Notes: generated by a model not told the origin, from the sequence alone. A stretch of DNA of 64,000 nt from CAYWRO01 sp964460345 (GCA_964460345.1 CAYWRO010000008.1:1-64000), one strand, 5' to 3'; shown: positions 1 to 8,206, numbered from the stretch's first letter. A program made the numbers and translations.

Positions 1-60
1 GTTCTTATCGTCTCCGTGTCCCTCCGTGTGTCTCCGTGGTTCCATGCCGGAGGCCATCGC

Positions 61-207
61 TCCGCGCTCTCCGCGTGCTCTGCGGTGCAAATTACATGAA
101 CCGCGGAGCACGCGGAGAGCGCGGAGGAAGGCGGGGGGGGAGGAGTTGGCAGTGGACAGTTGATAGTGGACAGTGGTCAGTGGCCACTGGACCAAGGATC
201 ATGGATA
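61..207. repeat. 147-bp direct repeat, copy A, with long palindrome
   Basis: This block is repeated almost exactly at 376-522. It opens with an inverted repeat: the arm at 61-86 pairs with 100-125 with one mismatch across a 13-nt loop. It then runs through a G-tract into a run of seven-base words of the type AGTGGAC/AGTTGAT/AGTGGTC at about 151-192. No open frame is credible. Confidence 0.85.
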
Positions 208-375
208 ATGGCGTTCTTGCTGCATCTCTCTGTGCTCTCTGTGTGCTCTGTGGTTCAATGAATTCGAACGACAGAGTTCACAGAGACCACAGAGGAGGGC
301 AGGATGAATCCGCCGTCTCTTCTCTTTTCCGCGCCCCTCCGTCTCTCTCCCCGGCTCCATGCTCGACGCCGTCTC

Positions 376-522
376 TCCGCGCTCTCCGCGTGCTCTGCGG
401 TGCAAATTAAATGAACCGCGGAGCACGCGGAGAGCGCGGAGGAAGGCGGGGGGGGAGGAGTTGGCAGTGGACAGTTGATAGTGGACAGTGGTCAGTGGCC
501 ACTGGACAGAGGATCATGGATA
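376..522. repeat. 147-bp direct repeat, copy B
   Basis: Second copy of the block at 61-207, offset by 315 bases, with the same palindrome (about 376-440) and the same seven-base-word tail (about 466-507). Differences are limited to a few positions, for example ATTAA against ATTAC in the loop, so the duplication looks recent or is being kept uniform. Confidence 0.85.
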
Positions 523-816
523 AGTGAGAATGGGCGGCCTCCTGGTGGGGCCGCCTGTTCCATTCAGGCGTTCTTGCTGCATCTCTCTGTGCTCTCTGTG
601 TGCTCTGTGGTTTTAAGAATTTGAACCACAGAGTTCACAGAGACCACAGAGGAAGATAAGAACGGGTCACTCGTTCTTATCGTCTCCGTGTCCCTCCGTG
701 TGTCTCCGTGGTTCCATGCCGGAGGCCGTCTCTCCGCGCTCTCCGCGGGCTCCGCGGTTCAATTCATCCGCGCCGCAGAGCGTGCACAGCCCGCGGACCA
801 TCCCACGCGCCGTCGA

Positions 817-1479
817 TCAGGCGGCGATGCGGAAGCTGACGGGGTTGGACCACGGGCCGGTCTGGCCGGTCTTTGTGGCCCAGCGGGCGTAGTACGTTGC
901 GAGCTTGCCGTCGTCGGCCTGGGTGAACGGCACCTGCACGGGGTTGCGTGTGATCTTCCGATAGAACTGGCACTCGGTTACGGGGAGGCGTTCATCGTCG
1001 TGCACCCCGCGGAAGAGTTGCAACTCCGTCACGCCGTACGGCTTGGCGCGCGAGTCGGGGGTGTTGGCGTCGCTGAAGCGCAGCGACTGGACGCCGGGCG
1101 TGCAGCCGAGCACGCTGAGGAGCGGCGTCGATCCCGGCGGACCGCGGCGCTGCCGGCTCGGCCTGATCGGCCGCACGCCGATGGCCAGCTTGTCGCCGTC
1201 GGAAATGCCGTGGTTGTGCTTGATGAGGAGCGCGTAACAGCGGATCAGGTGCTCGGCGATGGAGCGGGCATCGTCCTTGTCGGCGATCGTCCCTCGCGTG
1301 CGCGTCAGCTTGTTCTGCGCGACGGCGAGCTTCGCGACAAAGGAGTCCACCGCCTTCTGGATCGAGGCCGCCTCCGCGGCGGCGAGCATGTACGAGGAGG
1401 GCCAGGAGGAGATATTCGCCGCGAAGACCTCGGCAAAGGTGCGAAAAGCGTCGTCGGCGCGTGGAATGTAGTCTGACAT
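817..1479 (-). CDS. Conserved protein of unknown function
   Basis: This is a 220-residue protein whose function I cannot assign. It begins M-S-D-Y-I-P, a start I associate with a family of short uncharacterised bacterial proteins. The first ~90 residues look helical. The last ~70 contain a beta-rich stretch ending in a G-P-W-S-N-P-V motif, like the final strands of a fibronectin type III fold. The ATG at 1477-1479 is the first in frame. There is no signal peptide or membrane segment. It stands alone, with repeat-only DNA on both sides, and base composition is ordinary for the window. The family resemblance is from memory; the reading frame itself is well supported by typical GC3-rich codon use. 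Confidence 0.75.
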   Translation of the reverse strand: MSDYIPRADDAFRTFAEVFAANISSWPSSYMLAAAEAASIQKAVDSFVAKLAVAQNKLTRTRGTIADKDDARSIAEHLIRCYALLIKHNHGISDGDKLAIGVRPIRPSRQRRGPPGSTPLLSVLGCTPGVQSLRFSDANTPDSRAKPYGVTELQLFRGVHDDERLPVTECQFYRKITRNPVQVPFTQADDGKLATYYARWATKTGQTGPWSNPVSFRIAA

Positions 1480-1492
1480 GATGGACGGGGGT

Positions 1493-1650
1493 TAATGGTC
1501 AATGGACAATGGGCAATGGACAATGCACGGGGGGTAATGGTCAATGGTCAATGGGCAATGGACAATGCACGGGGGGTAATGGTCAATGGACAATGGGCAA
1601 TGGACAATGCACGGGGGGTAATGGTCAATGGTCAATGGGCAATGGACAGT
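1493..1650. repeat. 42-bp tandem repeat made of seven-base words
   Basis: Units start at 1493, 1535, 1577 and 1619, giving three full copies and one partial copy with an exact 42-bp period. Each unit is itself six seven-base words: ATGGTCA, ATGGACA, ATGGGCA, ATGGACA, ATGCACG and a G-rich word. Degenerate words of the same type continue to about 1680. Because 42 is a multiple of 3 both strands stay open, which creates spurious frames. There are no unique spacers, so it is not a CRISPR array. Confidence 0.9.
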
Positions 1651-1683
1651 TTGCAATGGGCAATGGTTGATGGGGAGTGGTCG

Positions 1684-1949
1684 GAAGGCAGTTGAGGGTG
1701 AACACTGAAGAGGTGCGCGGGCGTTGTCTCGTGGCGGGTTAGAGATGCGGGCTGGCGCGGAAGGGCGCGGAGACGGAGGTGAGAAGAGCGCTTCGGCGGA
1801 GTACATGGCGCCGCGTGTCGCCGTGCAGTTCCGTCGTCCTTCGCTCCTGCGATCGAGGCGGCGGCAAGGCCGGTGATGCAACGTTCATCGGCCGTCGCCG
1901 GAGGCAGTGTGAGCCGCAAGCGCGAAAAACCACCCCCACCCGCGCGATC
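1684..1949. other. Intergenic DNA, nothing recognised
   Basis: This stretch lies between the 42-bp tandem repeat and the 21-bp array. I see no gene, RNA or convincing promoter in it. Overlapping open frames on both strands have no protein-like composition. Confidence 0.5.
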
Positions 1950-2207
1950 GGGCCCACCGCCGCGAGCGGTAAGGCCAACGGAGCGACCGTTGGGCTTAAC
2001 GGGAAAGCCGTTGGGGCCGCCGGGGTCGGGGTTGGGCCCGCCGAAGCGGCCGGTGGACCGACCGGAGCAAGCGGTGGACCCACCCGGGCAACCGCCGGGC
2101 CCAACACCGCAAAGGTTGGCCCCGCCGCGGCAACCGTGGGGCCCACCAGGGCCGCGAACAGGCTTGTCCGGTGCATCCTTAGGCTTTGTCAACAAAGCAC
2201 TTAGGCC
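1950..2207. repeat. 21-bp periodic intergenic array 1 (GGGCCC core)
   Basis: About twelve consecutive 21-bp units begin at 1950 and every 21 bases after (1971, 1992, 2013 and so on to 2181). Each opens with GGGCCC, GGACCC, GGGCTT, AGGCTT or a close variant, followed by a looser A-C-rich part ending in GTT or GGT. The core is self-complementary or nearly so. Read as protein, one plus frame gives a heptapeptide repeat starting G-P-T/G-P-N, but two other frames are equally open, which argues against coding. It lies between two minus-strand genes. It shares its period, not its sequence, with arrays at 27,285, 38,520 and 55,628. Confidence 0.85.
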
Positions 2208-2440
2208 ATTCCCCAGCCCCCTCGCCCCAGTCCCCACCGGCCCCGGCCCATTCAGGAAACGCCTCGCCCACTCCCCGTCCCGGCCTCCCCAGATCCGAAG
2301 CCCGCCCGCCCCGATCGGCCGCCGCCGACGCCCCCGCGACAAACCGGCAGGCCCCCGACGCAGATCCTTCCACCAGCGCGTTTGAGCAATGGAGGCGCGT
2401 GGCGAATTTCGAAACGAAGACGGGCGACCCCGAATCGAAG
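2208..2440. other. Intergenic C-rich DNA, nothing recognised
   Basis: This is a strongly C-rich plus strand between array 1 and the first REP-like element. I see no gene, RNA or regulatory site that can be supported. Confidence 0.5.
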
Positions 2441-2480
2441 AGCGGGGGGTGCGGGGGGCTGCAAGCCCCCTGCAGCGCAA
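2441..2480. repeat. REP-like G-rich hairpin, family A copy 1
   Basis: AGCGGGGGGTGCGGGGGGC is followed by a short loop and GCCCCCTGCAGCGCAA, forming a G/C hairpin. Related copies with different loops occur at 3651-3687, 4656-4695 and 5223-5262. Confidence 0.75.
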
Positions 2481-2487
2481 CGCGTCG

Positions 2488-3426
2488 TCACTCGACCTCG
2501 CTCTTTACAAGAGCAAACCGGGTTGGATCCATCGACATGCGGTAGCAACGGACCTGCGGATGGATGCTGTGGGCCAGGGCACGAAGCTCCTGAGCGGCCA
2601 CCTCGTCGGTGCGACATCCGGTCGCAATCTCCACAAGTGCATCGGCGGGGAAGTCGATATCCCGATAGTCGCCCAAGGTTCCGCGTGGTTCGTGCGTTGC
2701 AAAGCGCCACTCCTTCTCGTAGCACCATCCGCAGTGCTTCGTCAGGGCCCACTGCTCCCAGAGCCGCCCCGGCATGGCGCGGTCCTCATTGCCAAACACA
2801 GATGCACGGATCCACGATTCGTGATCGATGAGGCGCGGAGGTCCCTCACTGTATTGAACGGGTAGCAAGGGTCGCTTCCATCTGTGTTCAAGCTTTTCGG
2901 AGGAAAGACCTAGGATAACCCCCCGGTGATTGTCTGTGTAATGCGACCACATTAGAATAGAGTCATTTCTCACGGACACGCAGAGAATGCGCATACGGTG
3001 CCGTATGTCAAGGAGCCGTGCTCTCAGTTCGATTGGAATGTCACTCCAGTGCGCTAGATCGTTCACCAGTGCGCGAATCGCATCTTCCTGGTCAACTTCA
3101 GGCAGCGCATTGATCCTGGCTCGTTCGCGATTCATGGCCGTCCGATGCGCGGGATCGGCGTCGTCTGGCCATGATCCGGGATCGCGGATCGCCCGATCGA
3201 GCAGATCTCGCTCGAACGCCTTGGCCTCAGGCGTCAGCAGCGGCCAATGAACGTCCCATTGGCTGTCAAACGGGTCGTTGTAGCGGTAAGGCGATTGAAA
3301 CCGCAATCGGCCGGTTGAGAGAATAATTCGCGCAGTGTCCGCCGTCATGTATTTGTATACAACGGCGGGAGGATGCTGTGTGCGGTTCCGGATGTGCTCC
3401 TCAAAGTCCGCATCGCCCCTCGGCAT
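2488..3426 (-). CDS. DUF2971 family protein
   Basis: About 312 residues matching the DUF2971 family, whose biochemical role is unknown. An early V-Y-K-Y-M motif near residue 22 sits where family members have L-Y-K-Y. The central I-L-M-W-S-H-Y-T-D-N-H-R-G-V segment and the later W-C-Y-E-K-E-W-R-F segment are hallmarks. No signal peptide or membrane segment is visible. I chose the ATG at 3424-3426 over an upstream in-frame start at 3567 because a GGAGG lies nine bases before it and the added residues are low-complexity. The gene looks slightly less GC-rich than its neighbours. DUF2971 genes are often found in variable regions, which fits the repeats around it. Confidence 0.85.
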   Translation of the reverse strand: MPRGDADFEEHIRNRTQHPPAVVYKYMTADTARIILSTGRLRFQSPYRYNDPFDSQWDVHWPLLTPEAKAFERDLLDRAIRDPGSWPDDADPAHRTAMNRERARINALPEVDQEDAIRALVNDLAHWSDIPIELRARLLDIRHRMRILCVSVRNDSILMWSHYTDNHRGVILGLSSEKLEHRWKRPLLPVQYSEGPPRLIDHESWIRASVFGNEDRAMPGRLWEQWALTKHCGWCYEKEWRFATHEPRGTLGDYRDIDFPADALVEIATGCRTDEVAAQELRALAHSIHPQVRCYRMSMDPTRFALVKSEVE

Positions 3427-3590
3427 CGTGAGCGCCCTCCGTGGCACGCCACCCCGGCCCCTTGCTGACGCGGCCCGTCCACCCACTCTGCCAGGCGCAT
3501 TGCGTGTGAGCAGCCGGGCCTCGGTCCGTCCGCAGTGTATCACAGAGCACGATTGGGTGTCTGGCAAATGCGGGCAGCGCTACTCATGCC

Positions 3591-3621
3591 CGCGCGGAGT
3601 ACCGCGTGGGCATGCCACCCG
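3591..3621. repeat. REP-like palindrome, family B copy 1
   Basis: CGCGCGGAGTACCGCG is followed by TGGGCATGCCACCCG, with a GTGGCATGCCCAC-type palindrome when read on the minus strand. A close copy lies at 4542-4572. The GTGGCA/TGCCAC ends also occur in the palindrome at 11,458-11,516. Confidence 0.7.
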
Positions 3622-3650
3622 TTGCGTCGGATCTGAGGGAGTGGGCCTGC

Positions 3651-3687
3651 GGGTGGTGCGGGGGACTTGATGCCCCCTGCGGCGCAA
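3651..3687. repeat. REP-like G-rich hairpin, family A copy 2
   Basis: GGTGCGGGGGAC, a TTGA loop and TGCCCCCTGCGGCGCAAC form the second copy of the hairpin first seen at 2441. Confidence 0.7.
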
Positions 3688-3834
3688 CACCGCGCCACAG
3701 AGGCAACCTTCAATCTCGATGGGAGCGTGCGAGGCGTGCACGAACCCGCGCACAGGCCTGACTGCACCGAGATCGCAAGGCTGATCTCGGGGGCCCGAGT
3801 GGCGCGGGAGCGCCGTCGCACCGCTTCGCAAGGA

Positions 3835-4404
3835 TCAGTCGGGGTAGCGACCGCTCGTCCACCGGATCGGGCGCGGGCGACCGTTGTTGTCGACCGCGTA
3901 GTAAAACGCCTCGAAGCCTCCGGCCTTCCAATGAATGGTGAGTCGCCACACCTCCGGCGTTCCATCAAAGGCCGCCTGTTGATGAATGTCGATCTGCCGC
4001 ATGTCGGTCGCATCGGCCCAGGCAACGAGGGTCGAGTTGAGCCGGGCCGCGCGCTCCGCAAGCCGATCGGGGGGGCATGTGAAGACGAGCGAGTCCTTCG
4101 GCAAGGCATGCTCCGCACCCGCGGCGTCGAAGACGGTGAACGCATCCCCGCCATCGTGCAACTCGCCCCAGGTATTGAGGATTGCGCGGCCGCCGTCAAC
4201 GGCGGAACCGTCATCGACCTCGAACATGGCGAAGCGAAAGCCGTCCGGAACCGGCTCACCCGATGCGGCAAGCCAGAGGTCGCGCCCGCCGCGCACCTCG
4301 GTCACGAGGCGATACAGGAAGAACGACGCACCGGCGAAGCAGGCGAGAACGACGCCGATCGCGCTGAACAACAGAACCAATCTGGTGCGGCGTGCGTGCG
4401 CCAT
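3835..4404 (-). CDS. Single-pass membrane protein, unknown function
   Basis: 189 residues. After a basic start (M-A-H-A-R-R-T-R) there is one strongly hydrophobic segment at about residues 9-31, then a polar, probably extracytoplasmic domain with no motif I recognise. The start at 4402-4404 is chosen because it directly precedes the membrane segment; longer in-frame versions run into REP-like DNA and lack protein character. The gene sits between REP-like elements at 3651 and 4542. No operon partner is evident. Confidence 0.65.
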   Translation of the reverse strand: MAHARRTRLVLLFSAIGVVLACFAGASFFLYRLVTEVRGGRDLWLAASGEPVPDGFRFAMFEVDDGSAVDGGRAILNTWGELHDGGDAFTVFDAAGAEHALPKDSLVFTCPPDRLAERAARLNSTLVAWADATDMRQIDIHQQAAFDGTPEVWRLTIHWKAGGFEAFYYAVDNNGRPRPIRWTSGRYPD

Positions 4405-4541
4405 GGTCGATGCTCTGACAACGCCCGCACCCGAAACGGCGGATCGGCGGGCCTGCAGGCGGGGCTCGGTCTGGCCGCAGTGTACCATGACCCACCATCC
4501 CCTGTGCGCCAGGCGGGCGTGGACAACCGCTGAACGAGCCC

Positions 4542-4572
4542 CGCGCTGAGTACAGCGTGGGCATGCCACCCG
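4542..4572. repeat. REP-like palindrome, family B copy 2
   Basis: Second copy of the 3591-3621 element, with GAGTACAGCGTGGGCATGCC in place of GAGTACCGCGTGGGCATGCC. Confidence 0.7.
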
Positions 4573-4655
4573 CCGGACGACTTGAGCGTCGCGGATCGTC
4601 ACACGCGGCGCTCTGGATGGCAGAAGGAATCGGGCAGGGGGGAAGGACACGAGCG

Positions 4656-4695
4656 AGCGGGGGGTGCGGGGGGCGTAACGCCCTCTGCAGCGCGA
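4656..4695. repeat. REP-like G-rich hairpin, family A copy 3
   Basis: AGCGGGGGGTGCGGGGGGC, then GTAAC and GCCCTCTGCAGCGCGA, form the third copy of the family A hairpin, just upstream of the gene starting at 4724. Confidence 0.7.
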
Positions 4696-4723
4696 GCCGT
4701 TGGGCCGTTCGTACACTTGCCCG

Positions 4724-5245
4724 ATGGCCCGGTGGATCTTCAGCGTGATGGCGGCGGTTCTGCTGGCGATGCTCGTGTGGAGCGTGTGGTGGGAGGCGGG
4801 GTGGCAGTCGGACGGCTACACCTGGGGCGATGCGCAGGTGCGCATCGGCCGGGGGGAAATCTTCTTTGAGTTGCTGCTGTACAACCCGCCGCTCTCCGCC
4901 GCCACGGCCGGGAGAATGTACGGCGGCTTCGTGTATCGTCGGCACGATCGGGGGATGTACTGGCGGCCGGCTTACTCGGTGAGCCGGAACCCCGGCTCGG
5001 TGCAGCGCTTCCTGTTCATCCCGATCTGGATGCCGCTCGTGCTCGCCGCGGGCGCGGCGGGCTTCTGCTGGCGCCGCCACGCGCGCCGGCGCAGGCGCGA
5101 GCGGATCATCAAGGCCGGCGGATGCCCGAGCTGCGGCTACGACCTGCGCGGACTGCGCGCCCAGGACGAAGCCCAAGGCGAAAAGACCAAACCACGCGCG
5201 GTCTGCCCCGAGTGCGGGGGGGAGCGGGGGGCGCGGGGGGGGTGA
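4724..5245 (+). CDS. Two-pass membrane protein with C-terminal zinc ribbon
   Basis: 173 residues. There is an N-terminal hydrophobic segment (about 4-22), a second at about 107-125, an arginine-rich stop-transfer stretch, and a C-terminal zinc ribbon with C-P-S-C-G-Y-D-L-R-G-L and, 21 residues later, C-P-E-C-G-G. Four cysteines in this arrangement should bind one zinc ion on the cytoplasmic side. The G-Y-D-L-R-G signature is common in planctomycete small membrane proteins and recurs in this window near 12,517 and 55,078. The ATG at 4724 puts the membrane segment at the N-terminus. The last codons and the stop fall inside a REP-like hairpin, so the repeat encodes the G-rich tail. Confidence 0.8.
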   Translation: MARWIFSVMAAVLLAMLVWSVWWEAGWQSDGYTWGDAQVRIGRGEIFFELLLYNPPLSAATAGRMYGGFVYRRHDRGMYWRPAYSVSRNPGSVQRFLFIPIWMPLVLAAGAAGFCWRRHARRRRRERIIKAGGCPSCGYDLRGLRAQDEAQGEKTKPRAVCPECGGERGARGG

Positions 5246-5262
5246 CGCCGCCCGCAGCGCAA
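5223..5262. repeat. REP-like G-rich hairpin, family A copy 4
   Basis: Fourth copy of the family A hairpin. It overlaps the 3' end and stop codon of the gene ending at 5245. The following bases to 5463 hold nothing I recognise. Confidence 0.65.
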
Positions 5263-5463
5263 TGGGGGGCAGACCTGCACGGATGCCGTGAACCGCCCGC
5301 ACGGGGCTCAGGCGTTCATGCACACTCCGGGCGTGGCCCGTGTCGGCGGGGTTCACACCAGAGAGGTCGGAAGCGGCAGGCCCGCGCCCGAATGCCCTGC
5401 GCCGGAGGTCGTCGAAGCAAAATGTACGACTCTTGCTGGCAGGGGACAGGGCCCACCCAGAGA

Positions 5464-7140
5464 TCAGAGCGATTCCCGAAGAGCGTCACCAATTGCGCTG
5501 GACAAGAAACGGTCTAGCCGATGCGGGCAAGCGAGTGAGTACAACAAGGCGAACTCTAGGTCCTCGCACAACGGCTGGGGAAGCCTTTCAGTTGCTTGCG
5601 CCAGCGTCACATCTGCCTCAGCGAGCAGGTCGGTCCATTGGGTTGGCCGCGCGAAGAACCCTGACTTGTGCACAGCTTCGTCGGTTTTGACGTCTAGGTA
5701 TCCTGTCGGTGCGTCAAACTCCATCTCTGAATGAGCAACATCGCACACCCAGGGCCAAATCTGCTTAAGGCTCGATTTCCGCAGGTCGCGTGCGAGTTGC
5801 AGTACCATGGGCTTCACCGTATAGGTGTGCCCGCGATATGATCTGTTCCCAATCAATGCATCGAGATCAGTGCTCCACCGCAGTCTCAGACACAGGTCAA
5901 TTGGATCGAAAGGTGACGGCAGGCCTACTTGGGCCAGTTCCGACTTGCGCTCCCGCTCCAGAGAGTTCAGCCTCGCAGCCATCCCCGCATAGCCGAGGAG
6001 AAAGTTTTCAGCCGATAGCGTGTGTTGCGAGTGCTCTCGCATAAACCAGTAAATTGACCAGACATACGCGTGCACCACCTCGCCGTAGGGAGGTAGCATT
6101 TTCGGAAGCAGTTCAAGGAGTCGCTCTAGCACAGCGGCGTCTTCGGTCTTTGGAGCGCCGCGCAGCCGCGCAATCAGGCGCCAGGTAGCAAGGCAGCCGC
6201 TCACAATCAATGCCCTGGATTGAAACACCGGCCCGCCCTCGCCCCAGCCATCTCCCTCTAGAAGATGCTTTGAGGCCAGTGCCTCTTGGCAAAGCGACTC
6301 CAGCGAAGCAAACGCGGCATCGCGACAGAGGAAGAAGCCGGGTTGCCAAACTGCGCGCGACAACTGCGCGTCCATCGCCAATCTGACGATGCGCGCCGCA
6401 GCGAGCGCCCAGGCTTCGCACTGCGCCAGGTGATTTCCTGCCTCGACCTTCGAGGCAGAAGTGTAAGCCGTCAGCACCGGAAGAGCTGCAATGGCGTGAC
6501 GCGCCTTCGTCTTCTTCTGGCCCAGGGGGGTGCTTTGAAGCAATACGTTCCAGAAGGCGGCGCGGTCGAGGCTCTCTCGCCCGTCAGAGAGGTGCAAGGA
6601 CAGAACGGCACGCAGGTCCGGCGGCTGAAGAGGGAGAAATGACCCAAAGACGCTAGCGAACCGTAGTTCGAGCTCTCTGCGATCGTGCAGCGTGATCTCC
6701 GGCTTGCCACGTTGTCGCAAGCCATCGTTGTAACTGTTGAGACGAAGCTGTGCCTCTTGGGAGAGGACGCCGGTCGTTACCAGGTGTGGAATGACCAGCT
6801 TAAAGCGCGCCTGTGGCGCCATGGCGGCCATATCGCACAGCGGGCCCAGTTCGTGATGAATCTTTGTGTCCCAGGTGTTCCCGGTAATATCGCCCTGTTT
6901 GAGTTGATACCCGTGGATCGACCCATCCTGCGCGATGGCAATGATGTCCTTGCCCTGCTCGTTTGGGCTATGCCGATCAATGTGCACCACAGTCATGTCG
7001 TCGCTCATGAGCAGTTGAGCGAAGGGGATTTCAAAGCCACGCTCGGGGGTTTTAGCCAACCAGTGCTCGATCAGCCTGCTCAAGACGCCACTCGATCCGC
7101 TTTCGCTCAATAATTTCTCGCTGTCGCTCGTCGAAGTCAT
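5464..7140 (-). CDS. PD-(D/E)xK nuclease-like protein with long helical C-terminus
   Basis: 558 residues. Residues about 35-85 look like a restriction-endonuclease fold: E37, G-K-D65-I-I-A-I and G-Y-Q79-L-K81 match the E...D...(D/E/Q)xK pattern, with Gln in the third position as in Mrr-like nucleases. The remaining ~450 residues are mostly helical and unlike anything I can name; they may form a helical-repeat sensor or DNA-binding part. The ATG at 7138-7140 has a GGAG seven bases upstream although it lies inside the preceding gene, with which it overlaps by 89 bases in another frame. Base composition is visibly less GC-rich than the flanks, suggesting horizontal acquisition. A DNA-cleaving defence-like role is inference only. 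Confidence 0.75.
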   Translation of the reverse strand: MTSTSDSEKLLSESGSSGVLSRLIEHWLAKTPERGFEIPFAQLLMSDDMTVVHIDRHSPNEQGKDIIAIAQDGSIHGYQLKQGDITGNTWDTKIHHELGPLCDMAAMAPQARFKLVIPHLVTTGVLSQEAQLRLNSYNDGLRQRGKPEITLHDRRELELRFASVFGSFLPLQPPDLRAVLSLHLSDGRESLDRAAFWNVLLQSTPLGQKKTKARHAIAALPVLTAYTSASKVEAGNHLAQCEAWALAAARIVRLAMDAQLSRAVWQPGFFLCRDAAFASLESLCQEALASKHLLEGDGWGEGGPVFQSRALIVSGCLATWRLIARLRGAPKTEDAAVLERLLELLPKMLPPYGEVVHAYVWSIYWFMREHSQHTLSAENFLLGYAGMAARLNSLERERKSELAQVGLPSPFDPIDLCLRLRWSTDLDALIGNRSYRGHTYTVKPMVLQLARDLRKSSLKQIWPWVCDVAHSEMEFDAPTGYLDVKTDEAVHKSGFFARPTQWTDLLAEADVTLAQATERLPQPLCEDLEFALLYSLACPHRLDRFLSSAIGDALRESL

Positions 7141-7681
7141 CCGGCGTCTCCATGGTCATAAACTTCTCCATCATCTCCTTGCCGACCAGGAGAGTGGGCA
7201 TGACGGGCTCGCCGCGGCTGTCGAAGTGGCCCGGTAGCATCTCGATACTCGCCAAAAGCACTTCGTGCAACGGTCGTTCTTTGGCCGTCACGACCTGACC
7301 GGTAGCGGCTGTAACTTCATCAAGCCGCCGAATCAGAAGTTTTTCTTGCTCATCAACGACCGGCTTCGTGATCTGCTCATAAAGTCGCTCGAGCCACGCA
7401 GCATCGTCCATGGATGGCAGTTCCTCGACCTTTGCCGACAGTTCAAAGCCGATCTTGTGAAAGCCAGAAGTCTCCACGTCACCGCCGATTGCCACCGCAC
7501 GGAAGTCGCGGCCTTCAGGAATCTGAAGATGTCGCATTTGTAGCAAGATGCCATGCTCCTGCAACGCGCGTGCATAGGCCGCGCGCATTAGCATGTTGCC
7601 ACGTAGCTCCTTGACCTGGGGAAAGTCTGGCAGCATCCCAACATCCTTGTCGCCTGCCCCCAGCCGCCGGGGATTGTACAT
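7052..7681 (-). CDS. Unknown protein, coupled to nuclease-like gene
   Basis: 209 residues of unrecognised family. It is soluble, mixed alpha/beta in its first ~100 residues and highly charged and helical at the C-terminus, where E-R-Q-R-E-I-I-E-R-K-R repeats acidic and basic residues. A strong Shine-Dalgarno (GGAGG about eight bases before the ATG at 7679-7681) supports the start. The nuclease-like gene begins 89 bases before this one ends, so the two are almost certainly co-translated, and the small protein is a candidate partner, inhibitor or specificity subunit. That role is inferred from the arrangement alone. Confidence 0.75.
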   Translation of the reverse strand: MYNPRRLGAGDKDVGMLPDFPQVKELRGNMLMRAAYARALQEHGILLQMRHLQIPEGRDFRAVAIGGDVETSGFHKIGFELSAKVEELPSMDDAAWLERLYEQITKPVVDEQEKLLIRRLDEVTAATGQVVTAKERPLHEVLLASIEMLPGHFDSRGEPVMPTLLVGKEMMEKFMTMETPDDFDERQREIIERKRIEWRLEQADRALVG

Positions 7682-8206
7682 GAAACCACCTCCTCGTGCA
7701 CAAGGGGCTGCGGCCGGGCGTCACCCATTGTGCCCCGATCTCTCGGGCGGGAGCCCGACGTTCGGGGTCTCTTGGGATTGATATGCTGGTGGTCGGGCGC
7801 CGTGAGCTCTGTAGGTGAACGGCCGGGTCAGGGGGGCGAAGCCGCTTCTCCACACTCCGGGCATCGTCGCATCCGCCGCCCCTCTCCCTCCTTATTGACA
7901 TCCTCCACCCCGTGCAGGTCCTACCTGTACTTACGGCAGCAGCCGGCGCGCGCCATCCACCATCGTCGAAGCTCGCCCACCCAGCGCCAACCCGTCGGGA
8001 CCGCGAAACCAAGGCACGTGGCGGGCGGGGCCGCCTTCGCTTTCACAAAGGCTTGGCACCGGCCGCCGCGGGATTACGCTTACTCTTGCTGGAGCGAGGC
8101 CAACCCCGGTCAGGGGTGACCGATCCGATGCGCGGCCTCGCCCCTCGTTTCTTCGACCCGGCCGCGGCGGCAGGAGCCGTGGCGGCCCTTCTTCCGGGAG
8201 CAGCAC
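7682..8206. other. 525-base intergenic region
   Basis: No gene is supported. A short hairpin phrase (CTCGGGCGGGAGCCCGA, 7742-7758) resembles the REP-like elements of the window. A minus-strand fragment around 7840-7870 reads C-P-E-C-G before a stop and could be the remnant of a zinc-ribbon gene, but it is too short to call. The last ~20 bases carry the ribosome binding site of the next gene. Confidence 0.5.

Larger units (their letters stand above)
1..816. other. Gene-free segment built from copied repeat blocks
   Basis: I see no convincing gene here. The segment is a mosaic of duplicated blocks: 1-90 recurs with few changes at 673-762, 61-207 recurs at 376-522, and 211-255 recurs at 568-612. 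The blocks use the same vocabulary (CTCTCCGCG, CTCTGTG and their complements) and contain arms that are reverse complements of each other, so open frames on both strands are artefacts of the repeats. Confidence 0.8.

Noticed and set aside
1493..1650. CRISPR array
   Set aside because: The repeats are contiguous with no unique spacers, and no cas gene is in the window.
4256..5356. Minus-strand frame of 366 residues
   Set aside because: It overlaps the well-supported zinc-ribbon gene and REP-like DNA and is proline/arginine-rich.
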